Part shown: positions 26,328 through 36,800 of the stretch, piece after piece
Layout of the letters: every line of letters starts with the position of its first letter
Numbering within the stretch: position 1 is the first letter of the stretch
NCBI GenBank assembly: GCA_033063855.1
Contig: CP093830.1
Location: 16,864,854 to 16,928,853, forward strand
Reading direction: 5' to 3'
DNA length: 64,000 nt
Origin: Smittia aterrima
Lineage: Eukaryota > Arthropoda > Insecta > Diptera > Chironomidae
The notes under the pieces: model-generated
The model's input: the letters and a program-made list of their open reading frames with translations, nothing else
What the model was told of the DNA's origin: nothing
Database searches by the model: none
Translations under genes and position numbers: made by a program

Positions 26328-29300
26328 CTAATGCTTTGAAAGATTAAGTGGAACGTCTAAAAAGTTCAAAACAATAAATATTTTTACTATCAAATCAATT
26401 TTAAAGAGTTCTTACCTGAACTTGGTTCATCTTTAGCTTTCGCAATGAGGTTACCATCGTTGATGGAATGATTTGTCAGTGGAATCGGATTCCATGGGGA
26501 AGTAGTTGGTACGTATGGTGATAATGAAGGGTGTGTGGCAGGTGAGGATGAAATTATGGAATTTCTTTGCCCGTTTGAGTTTTTCTCGTAAGTAGATGTT
26601 GGAGGAGATGCAGCGGTCAATTGTGCAGCGGAAACTGGCGATAAAGCTGCGCCAGGATATCCTGGAATTGCTCCTGGATGTAAACCAGGAATTCTGTATT
26701 GAGCAGCGGCTGCAGCCATCATTGCTGGATTGTAAAATGCTGGATGGTGATAGTAAGGTGGAACAGCAGTTGGCATATAGCCTAGAGTTGGATACATGTA
26801 AGGATACATTTGTGCCGGATGAGGGACTGGCGGAGCAACCAAAGCCGAAGGTCGAATCAATGAATCAACTTCCATTGACTTTTCACTCTTCATCAATTTC
26901 TTACTCTCCATCGTTGGCGAACTGAATTGTTGACGTAATGCTGCCGTTTTCTTCGGCAAAGTTCGAATACCACTCGTTCCACTGCTTGTTGGAGTGCTTC
27001 TGCTACTCGTTGATCGCTCTACATTCGGTGACAGACTAGAGTCACGAGGTGCCGCATATGTATGCGATGGAGATGAAGCGTAATGCGATGGCGAGTGCTG
27101 ATAGTTTCCAGTAGTACGTAATCGATTGTTGAAGCTATCGCCGTGTGGAGAAGGAGATCCCCGCATGTAGTTAGGCGAATGATAACTACCACTATACGGA
27201 GACGAGGCCTGAGCTGTTGAAGTGGGTCTATATTTATGAAACGCATGATGTTCTGGACTTGGACTTTGCGTTGGCGAATGATGATTGTTGCTATTGCTGC
27301 CAGGCGGAGTAGAGTTAGGCGATTTTCGCTTTTGCTGCATTGCTGAGGGAGATTTTGGGGGTGAACTGTGACTCAGACTTAATCTCTGTTGTTGTGTACC
27401 ATCGCGATGGTGATAGTGACTAGTGGAGGATGAGTCGTTCGAGTGATCATTAATACTATTACAGCCTGATCCACTGCTGGCAGATGCTGAGTTATTGTTG
27501 TGCGCCAAGAGTGACGTAATACTATAACTGCTGATTGGACGTGATATAGCCGCAGTGGCTGGTGCTTTCTCGTTATGATGCTTTAGACTTCCATTTGAGA
27601 GTTGTGGAGAAACTGATGACGTAGGAATTGTGTTGCCATTCAATATGCCGGTCTGAGTTTTTGGCCTTGACCTTTTCGTGTCTTCAAGTGACACTTTCTC
27701 GAGCTCTCTAAGGATTCTCTTACGAGGGGAGACATGTGGCTGCGTGTTAATTGAGTTCACGATGTGATTGGCTAAGGAGTATGTAGTTGGCGGTGCATGA
27801 TGTCCATTAGTACCATTTCCATTAATAGCCAATGACTTTGTCATCCGATCTGACAACTTCTTGAGAATTGTGTCAAGTTTTCCTTTTGTTTCTGCTTTTA
27901 CGTTATCCTTAGACTCTGCCATATTCTTCTCATCATTTCCATTCTTCTTGTCCTCTTCGCGTTTTATCTTAGATTCATCCGAAATGTCACCATCGTCATC
28001 TGAGTTCTCTGTCTTTTCTGTTTTAATGAATTTGACGTCTCCGTTTTTATCCAGCGGACGACGACGTTTCACTTGCGCAGTTCTCTGACACTCGGTCGAT
28101 AGGCGAAGACGCTCCGGGCGATGAAAGAAAAGAACCATTTCCTTGGAAATATTTCGACGAGGCTGGGTCTGCTTCCAGCAGTGATCCCTTTGCCATGGTG
28201 ATGACTGAATCGAGCTGTTGTCATCAGAATCTAAAACAAAAACAGCCTCGAAATAAGAAAAACAAAATTCAATTTCATTTCTTTCATTAACACTCACAAC
28301 TTAACGACGTTGAGCTTTCATGTTTGCTAAACGTGGTACTTGAGTTTGTTGAGATAGTGGGTGGCCAGAATGTTTTGCGTGGTACAGATATCCATCCTGT
28401 CTTTTCACCCTCACGGGCACGTGCTAATTCCAAAATAAACTTTCCATCTGAAAAGAAGAAGAGAAATAAATTGATTTAAGAATCTCCCACAAGCGAAGCC
28501 TTTCAGTTCAAGTAAAGAATTATCATAACTCGTAAATATGTTTAATTCCATTGAGTCGTTTTGCTGTTCGTCTTTAATTTCCATATTGTTTTGTTTTGCT
28601 TGGGCCCATTGCAAGTACATCGTCGGCGCAAGACAATACAACAATAAAGTTTCAAGAAAGGCAACAGAGCCGGATTCACGATCATTGCGAAATCGTTGTT
28701 TATTATTAACGGCATTTACCGATCCGACTTCTTAATGTGTTTATTGTTACATTTCAAGCTTAAAATTGTAAGAAACGAGCTCGTTGGCTTGCTGGAGAAA
28801 ATCAGTCGTAAAAGCAGCATTTGCAGAAATAAAATTGAAGTTCGGGCCTTTACGCTTCTCGCGTAGTCGCGATTTCTTCACAGTTGTTGTTATTTTGCAC
28901 ATAATTTTGGTGATGTATGCTCCCCCTTCACACTCTTTACATTTTAATTTCGCTGCCTTTTTTTGGGCGCAAAGAAAAATGTTTTTCATCTCAACTACGT
29001 TCCGTTACTTGGCTCGATAAGCAGCACGAAAGTGAGAAGAGTGTAAACGTTCGCTGCATGTTTATCACCAGAGCTGCTCAACTTTGCAATAAAAATAACT
29101 AATTTCCAAAGGGCTGAGACAAAAGTTTTCCTTTGATCGTGACTCATCGTTCGCACAAATCTGATTTTAATCACCAACGTGTGGTGGAAGAATTCAAAGT
29201 TCTTTTTTAGAGACTTTTCAATTGTTCCATTACTTTATAGAGCATGGAATTTTTTTAGACAAGCATCGAGGAGAGGAAACAATGGCACAATATGGGAAAG

Positions 29301-30390
29301 AAGGTGTAACGACACAACATAATAAGTAAAACCCGTCCATGCTCTCTGAACCATCACCGAAATAATTTTTTCTGTACATTTTTTTGAGCTCGGAGAAATC
29401 TAAGAAAATTAGTTTACCATATCGTACCGGGGCGATTCATTATTCATTCGCACGGCAGTGGAAGGAAGATTCTTTACGTGCGATAAGATGCGCTCGGCTC
29501 GGTTCTGATGGATGGGAAAATACGTGCTCGATGTTCTTTGGGAAAAAGACGACAACGACGACAAGCCCAAAACAATTCTAAGAAACCCGCGTCAATTAAT
29601 TGATTGAAAGTTTTTAATGCCGATTAAGTCAAATAAAAATGATTTTTTTTCGCCAAGCTTTGATTTGTCTTGCTGGCGTAATCAGTTTTTTTTTTGCGAT
29701 AATATTCAATAAATTATTAAATTGTGTGAAATTCAATCCTCCATCCGCTCGCCTCGAGTTGAATGAATGCCTTAATTGTTTTCGCGCAATGATTTAGCAG
29801 CACTTGGCACGTCATCTCGATTTGATTGCAATGTGCTCGAAGGAGGAGAGCAAAAAGGAAACTGTGGAATCAAAGCTCAGATAAATCGGCAAACGATCAA
29901 ACATCGTTCATCATAAAAAAATCCAACATCCGGACAGAGCGAAATGGAAGTTGTAGAATATGTATTGAAAGAAGGGAAAAAAGAGGAAAAGAAACAAGTG
30001 GGAGAGACAGAGAGAACTCGAAAAAGGCACCACACACAACACAAAAGAATGAAGATTTTCTTGAAAAGTGATCCAGGCGGATGGACGAAAACAAGATTTT
30101 TCAGCAGCAACACGGGACTCTCAATGAATATATCGCGACTATCTGTCGCTGATATGATATTTACCTTTGTAAAATTGTAATCTTCCGCCCACAATCGACT
30201 TCGACTCGCGATCCGCATTGGAATTACCCAAATTTGATTGTGGATGCTGGATGTGGTTTATCAGAGATTCTCCATTCAAAATTCCATTCTTCAAATTTTC
30301 AACTTCTTTTGACATTTTTACACATTTTGTAAAAGATGGTTTTTTCACTTTATCTGCGACATTAAATTTTTCTTTTAATTTCTGCTTCAT
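26328..30390 (-). CDS. H: Hairless, Su(H)-binding Notch-pathway corepressor
   Basis: Hairless binds Su(H) and recruits Groucho and CtBP to silence Notch targets. Exons 30165-30390, 28298-28447, 26416-28230 and 26328-26356 sum to 739 aa. The Su(H)-binding block spans exons 1-2 (residues about 68-107): GGRLQFYKDGKFILELARAR, then EGEKTGW and PRKTFWPP. A conserved block SDDNSSIQSSPWQRDH follows. The eh1-like Groucho motif YSITSLL lies near residue 360 (around 27501-27525). The last exon completes the protein with DVPLNLSKH, the classic CtBP-binding C-terminus. Between these are Ser/Pro/His-rich disordered stretches and a Tyr/Pro/Ala-rich region. It is shorter than the Drosophila protein (about 1080 aa). 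The start is the first ATG after an in-frame stop; the extreme N-terminus is not conserved, so it is less sure. Confidence 0.96.
28448..30164 (-). other. Intron 1 of Hairless (1.7 kb)
   Basis: It splits the Su(H)-binding block at a phase-1 site (Lys-Asp-Gly). The GTAAAT donor is beside 30165 and the TTTTCAG acceptor beside 28447. No internal gene was found. Confidence 0.85.
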
Positions 30391-30856
30391 GTCATTTTCG
30401 TGAATCTTTTGAGATTAAAAATCTTTTTCTTCACTCTTTTCCAACTCGCGAGTTTTTCATTGCAATTTGCGTGTAAAATATCACAATTTCTATGCCATCG
30501 CGCAGGTTTGTCCGATGCACTGAGTCTCTGTCAATAGATTACACTGAATCTCAGCCATTTCTTAATTTAGTTAAGGTCTTAATTTTTAAGATATAAAAGT
30601 TGTGTACAAGAGAGTTTCGGTTGAATTTTTTTTTTTTTTGTGGTTAGTTGCGTTCCCTTCTCACGGTTCTTCCACCAGATGGGGTACCACTCATTCCATT
30701 ATTTTTGTTATTATGAAATCGCCCATTAAATTTATTTTCAACGGCAAGAAATAAAGACAAAAAAACTCAGTTGAATTTCTTGTTAGCTTGTTAGCAAAAC
30801 TTAAATTTTATTGAATATTTATTTTGGATAATTAACAAAAAATTAATGAGAAAAAT
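30391..30856 (-). promoter_or_regulatory. Hairless upstream region / 3' flank of the NUSAP-like gene
   Basis: 466 bp between two genes in the same direction. It should hold the Hairless promoter and 5' UTR and the 3' end of the upstream gene. It contains poly-T runs; no specific core motif could be assigned. Confidence 0.45.
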
Positions 30857-32903
30857 TTAAAATGGTTTGTCAGCATCACGGCGATGTTTCATTTGAAGCT
30901 CGAATCTGCGATTTAGTCGAACTCCTCTTAGCACATCAACACTTTGTGCGCGACGATCTGTTCGATTGTGGGTGCTGGATGCTGTTCGTGATGCCTTTGA
31001 CTTGAAGAGCGACATGTTTTTCTCTCTTCGTTCCTCAACTTTGCTTCGATTCTTCTGTGCAGCGCTCGTGGCTGGTTGTGATGAAGATTGTGCTGAAAAT
31101 TTGACAGCGGTAACTGCAGCGGAATCAATACGAGGAACAGCAGAAACCACAGCAACTTTTTTTGTGTTATTCGTTGGCTCGGCTGTGAAGGTTCGTTTGC
31201 TTGGTGGTTCATCTACGTTGGATGACATTGATCGCTTCAACGTGCGAGACGTAACTCCAAATGCAAATCTTGTCGGAATTTTGGAAAGTTGTTTTTCTTT
31301 CGGTTCCTTTTTCACTACTTCTTGACTTGGTTGTGAAATGGCTTGCTCCTGACGATTAGGCGTTCCCAATTGTTTAGCGCGCTTTGCTTTGCGCTCAGCA
31401 TGATCAGCAATTGATTCCATTTTCTTGAACTGAATCTCATGAATGGCTTTGAAATTCGGCATTTTCGACCGCAACTGCGGTAGAGGTTTCTTTGACGGTG
31501 TCCCAGTTGAAAGCGAGCGCTGTCGACGTGCTGATGTTGGTGGCTTCTTCATAATTGAATTCTCCTTCTCTTCAATAAAGGAAGCCATCATTTTCTCGTC
31601 AATCGTATCAATGTCCATGATTTTAGGACTGTTGAACATAACTCGCCTGTGCATAAACGAGTCAGCATCAGCAACAGACATCGAACGTTTGCGTCTGCTC
31701 TTCAAGATGCTTTTGTTCAAAGTCTGATTGTTCTTTTCTTTCTTTTCTTCCACGACTCGGTTTGGTGTCATTGTCTTTGATGGGATAACGGCAGCATCAA
31801 CATTAAATTTCTGAATTTTCTTGACGTAAGGAGTACTCGTTCTCAATGCAACTGACTTCGGAGTAGTCGTAGCAAGGTCGATGTTAGGACGAGAATCATG
31901 AATTGAATCGTCAACAATTGGACTGAATGTAGAATCTTTTGGTCGATGCACGACTTCTGGAGATTCTTCAATTGAAATTATGCTTTCGTCCATTAACTGA
32001 GGTGTAACGTTCGCATCAACTTTTGCTACTTCAGGGATTGGATTCGATTTTGGTTCTTCGATTTCACTCTTGATGACCATTTCCAATTCTTTCGTTTCGT
32101 TTTTCTTATTTTGAATGCTGAGATCTGTCTTCGTCAAAAGAGTTTTTGTCTCAGTTGTGTCTTGAGCTTCTAGACTCTTAGAAATCTCAGCGAATTCCTT
32201 CTCAACTTTTACATCCACAAGTGGAGTCTCAGCAATCTTATCAAAGGCTGCCTCGGTTGTTTCATCAACGAGAGGGCTCTTTGCAATATCAGCAAAGTCT
32301 GTGCCAGTTGTATCGCTTGTCTGTTCCTGGCTCTTAACAATTTCAGAAGAGTTAACTTCAATCACTGTTGTATCGTCTCCAACAGCTGATGAGTACTCGA
32401 GGCTGCTAGTTTTCGACAGCTGACCTTCTGATGAACATGAGTTGTATGAAGTATTGTTTAGCTTTTTGTGGGACTTTTGCTTTGAGTTTGAATTTTCTGT
32501 TGGAACTTCTTCTTTCTTCGATTCTTCGATGAGAACTGACTAAAAAAATAATATCGAGAAAATGTTTAATGCACGTCAGCTAATGAGATTAGCAAACTCA
32601 ATCTTACCTGAGAAGATTTGTTATCGTCGGTTATTTTTTCTTCTTCTTCTTTAGCCGGCAAAGATGGTCTAGTTACAATAACTGATGGAATTTCCTGTTT
32701 CTTTATTGCTTTCTTAAATTTAGACATCGAGCGCGGTCCTCTTGGTTTTGGCGAAGAAGGTTCTGGAGTCTTCTCACGTAAGCTTTGAATGCGACGCGAA
32801 GATCTTCTTGGTGTCATTGTATCTTTGAATTTTTAAACAAACTTCAGAATTTTTGAGTTTCATAATTTTGATTGAACTTACGGCTTTCATTCGCGGACTC
32901 CAT
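30857..32903 (-). CDS. NUSAP-like basic, microtubule/chromatin-associated candidate
   Basis: Exons 32882-32903, 32608-32822 and 30857-32539 sum to 639 aa. The start MESANESHTMTPRRSSRR is assembled over a 22-nt first exon; the acceptor before exon 2 is weak, so the ATG of MTPRRSSRR is an alternative. The protein is Lys/Arg/Ser-rich and mostly disordered. Near its middle it has RRVMF, a fit to the PP1-docking RVxF motif, in a Ser-Pro context. A C-terminal block MPNFKAIHEIQFKKMESI and a final GVRLNRRFELQMK resemble, from memory, the microtubule-binding C-terminal part of NUSAP1, a mitotic spindle protein. Several SP/TP sites suggest CDK targeting. The gene itself is solid; the family name is tentative. 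Confidence 0.6.
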
Positions 32904-33114
32904 TCTTTTCTTAAACCTTTAATCGGATAATATCAATATTTCGGCACTAATTAACAAATAAGACAAGTTTAACGCCTTAAAAAAAGAAAAATAACTTCTG
33001 AATGTTCGTTTCAAACTAAACAAATTTGAATTTCAACTGTCAAACGGGACTGCGACTAATCAAACGGGGCAAAGAATTTGTCTTTGAGAGAATTGAAAAA
33101 AATATATTTCAAAA
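32904..33114. promoter_or_regulatory. Compact divergent promoter, NUSAP-like (-) / mRpL27 (+)
   Basis: Only 211 bp separate two opposite start codons, so the genes likely share a bidirectional promoter. Confidence 0.6.
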
Positions 33115-33707
33115 ATGATTAACTTCAATACAAAAGGGTTGCTAACAATTACAAGTAGTTTATTAAGCACAGTGAGAAATGCGAGTAAGAAAACTGGTGG
33201 ATCAACAAAGAATCCGATTAATCCTCATGGCCGGCAAGACAAAAATAAATTCCATGTGAAGAATGTCAATAACATTTTAATTTTAGTCCTAAGCATCGAG
33301 GATGGAAAAGACAAGACGGATCGTGGGTCTCGAAAGGAACAATTCTTGCGTTACAAACTAAACCTCGATTCTTCCCAGGACTGAACGTAAGATTTCTTTA
33401 ATAATTTTCTTATTTGTGTGAACCTAATGTTTTTTTTGTGCAATCAGGTCGGCTTCGGAGTTAATGGAACTTTGTACGCCTTGCACCCAGGAAAAGTTTA
33501 TGTTACATGTGAGAAAACTGACATGAACTTCAAGAAGAACTGGATCCAAAGGTGAGATCTTTCATAAATTGCTTTCGTTCGTTCTCTAAATTTTCGTTTT
33601 TTTTTAGATTCTTTGCCGAACGAGAAGGACAAACAATTTACAAGAAATACTTCAACGTCGTCCCACTCCCTCAACATCAAAGATTCAGACTGGTTGATAA
33701 AATCTAG
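33115..33707 (+). CDS. mRpL27: Mitochondrial ribosomal protein bL27m
   Basis: Large-subunit protein of the mitochondrial ribosome. Exons 33115-33233, 33287-33386, 33448-33551 and 33608-33707 sum to 141 codons (140 aa). The start MINFNTKGLLTITSSLLSTV is a plausible mitochondrial presequence. After it come ASKKTGGSTKN (the conserved bL27 N-terminal segment), then KHRGWKRQDGSWVSKGTI, QTKPRFFPG and VGFGVNGTLYALHPGKV. The protein ends VPLPQHQRFRLVDKI. Intron 1 (33234-33286, 53 nt) has a GC-AG boundary: removing it restores GRPKHRGW, while GT-AG choices do not. The other introns are GT-AG. The next gene, PI4KA, starts 162 nt downstream on the same strand. Confidence 0.95.
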
Positions 33708-33736
33708 TCATTTTTCATTTAACAATAGAAATTTCA

Positions 33737-33742
33737 AATAAA
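33737..33742 (+). terminator. AATAAA poly(A) signal of mRpL27
   Basis: Lies 30 nt after the mRpL27 stop codon and upstream of the PI4KA start. Confidence 0.65.
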
Positions 33743-33869
33743 TTGTTCATAGTAAAAAATCATTTTGTTTCTCGAAGATTAAATTGACTCACTATTTTTT
33801 GACAGTGTAAGACGAAAAATTGAAAACATTGACACAAAAAAAATATAAAATAAAGTTTTAAAAACAATT

Positions 33870-36800
33870 ATGGCACTTAAAAGCGACGGATTTTATCAGA
33901 AAGCAATACAAAGTCTTGCACGAGCTCTCGCACATCTTAATCCAACACCAGAAGAGAAGGTAGGTTCGATGCCAAAGTTTAAAGTGAATTTTCCAAAAGT
34001 TTATTGATTCGATGTCCTTGAAAAAATATTTTCCAGCTCCAACAACTATTCCGGCATTGTCCTCAAGAAAGCACTGCTGGTGTCTTTTGCATTGACTCGC
34101 GAGCTCATGAAGCTGTCGTTGCTCTGGGACTGTATTTCCTCGAGAGCGAATATCAATATGAAAACTTGATTGTGCCGTATTTTATTCGACTTCTGAAAGG
34201 ATTACCCAAGTCAATTCACAAGGATGAAGACCCGAAGATGCTGGAGAAGAAAATTGACAGTAAATATAAACAAATTTCTCATCTTCCATCTTTTAAAATT
34301 AATTTGTTTTTAGAAATTCCATCCACTGAAAAGTTTTCATTCTGCTTGAACACAATATTGTCTGATATCAGTGTTTGCTGCCCGGATCGTCGAGAGGAAA
34401 TCATTCAATCTCAAGTTGAAGTGTTTGGAACATTAACCAACATGATTGTTACAAAGAACAACGATAAAAATGTCTTCACGCCAACATTATGCAAAGATAC
34501 AGTTCCAATTTTCTTAGGATTGTCAAGAGCGATTGGTCGTTATGCTGTGACGGAACCGCCTTTGCTATGCCGAATGTATCCGATTCCAGAGAAGCCAGGA
34601 ATGAAAACAACGAGCACAGAACAAGCGATGCTGAACGACAGCCAAAAATTCTCACCAAACTTCCGTTCGATTATTCCACGATCGATGTCTGGCAATTTAA
34701 ACATCGAAGCGATTGAAGCTAAGAAGGGATCAATCACACCAACAGCATCTCCTCGAAGATCTGAACCAATGACAAGCAAGAAACTCTTTAGTTATTACTC
34801 CGTTCCTTATGATCCAACTCGATACTTCTTCACGAAGTTCGGTTCAAGCTTCAATCAATTTCCAAACATGAGATCGTTTGAAGTAGAAGGTGATAGCGAG
34901 TCACAAAGCAAACGTGACAAGATTCAATTTCCTATCAATCACCTTCAGCAAATTTTCGCATTCTCGAAAAAGCTTTTGTCGAAGGAAGTTCTGGAATATT
35001 TGGATGAAAAAGCAGGTGACATCTTCGCATTGCTACAGAACAAAACTTTCGCTTACAAAAGTTTTTCTGAGACAATCAATCTCGTTGTGGTGACATTGCT
35101 GCGCGAGTTGTTGCAGAATCAAACCGATTTATCAACTCCATTCACAAAAGACATTCAGGAGTTTGTTAAACAGCTTTTCCTTAACGGACAAACTGAGATT
35201 AACAACAAGCAGCATGAAGATCAAAAGAAAACAGAAATCGACACCAAAATTGTGAACAAGTATAAGATCAGCGTCATGGCGAATGCTGCCTGCGTGGATC
35301 TCCTAGTTTGGGCAATTCGTGACGAAACTGGTGAGTAAATTAAAAGTTTTAGCGTCAACAATTGTTGTGCGGATCTATCAGAAAAGACTTCAATTTTCAG
35401 TAGATGAAACTTTCAACATTTTGTCTTTACACAAGGATCTTTACAAGCTTCTTCGTTTAGGTGACTTCATTGAGTTGTCTTGAAAAATCCCTGTTTTTGG
35501 AGTTTCTTGTAAATGAATTTGCTTCATCCACTTAACAAGCGCTGTCCGCTTTTAAATTCCCTGGAATGATTTATTTTGATTTCTTTCTAAAAGAGAATTC
35601 ATTTTTTTAATGGAAACTTTATCATTCACAGAGGCTGACAAGCTTTGCAGTCGATTACACCAAAAACTCAACACCAACATCGGACATAAGATCATGTTAG
35701 ATCACATGCCACTACTAATGGTCTGCTTAGAAGGGTTGGGAAAACTAGCTAAAAAATTTCCAAGCATCGCAGGAACGTCCATTTCTTATTTACGAGACTT
35801 TCTCGTTGATCCAAGTCCAATCCTCGCCAAGCTTCACAGTCAAGCTGTAATTCAACAGAAGAAAGAAAAGGAAATTGCACCATATCGCATTGTTGGTAAG
35901 TTCTTCTGATTCTCGATGGTGAAAGATTAAAAAATTAATTATTTTGTGATTACAGTTCAAAGCCCTGAGCTTCGATCAATAACTGACGAACACCATAGAC
36001 CTCTTGGTCTAACAAAGTCACCAATCTCTGCATTTGAAGCTTTGCGTGAAGCTGCAATTGAGAACCTCAGCATTGCTCTTCGAGCAGCTCATCCTTACGA
36101 TCAGTATATCGTTCCAGCTCTTATCGCGAACGTTTCAAATCGACTTTTCATTGCTGAGAAGAATGAGAACGAATCAAACCTCGTGTCGCTGAACATTATC
36201 GTCATGCTGGGTCACGTTGCTGTTGCATTGAAGGATACAGCGAAAACAACTCACAACATTCTTCAGTTCTTCATTCAACGATTCTGTAAAGTTGCAAGTG
36301 AACAAAACGTTCTCATCGTTGATCAACTTGGTTGCATGATCATCAGCAACTGCGAAGCCGAAATCTTCGATGAAATTATGAAAATGTTCTCACGTGTTAC
36401 TGTTCAATCTGCTTCGCTCGCTTATAGTTCAAATCCTGATCAAAGAAAGCAATCAATCAATGTCTCCGATGCAGTTGTCAACGCTCTAGGAAATATCGCT
36501 GCAAACATTCAAGGCGAGTCTGAGATGCTTGAGCTTCTCATCAAACTTCTTGAGTTGTTTGTGCAAATTGGACTTGAAGGCGAGAGAAGCTATGACAACA
36601 CTCCTGGCGCTCAGAAAGCGTCGAGCAGTGCTGGCAATTTAGGAATGTTGATTCCTGTGATCGCAACGCTCGTTCGACGCTTGCCTCCAATTCGAACTCC
36701 AAAAACTCGATTGCACAAGCTTTTCAAAGATTTCTGGATGTATTGTGTCGTGATGGGCTTCACCAACGCTCGTCTCTGGCCAACCGATTGGATTCAAGGA

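Noticed and set aside
26596..26925. Plus-strand open frame of 109 codons
   Set aside because: Antisense shadow of the Hairless third exon.
30139..30390. Hairless first exon as a separate small gene
   Set aside because: The donor and phase join it perfectly to the second half of the Su(H)-binding block.
34476..34779. Overlapping open frames inside PI4KA on both strands
   Set aside because: Shadows of the conserved PI4KA coding exon.
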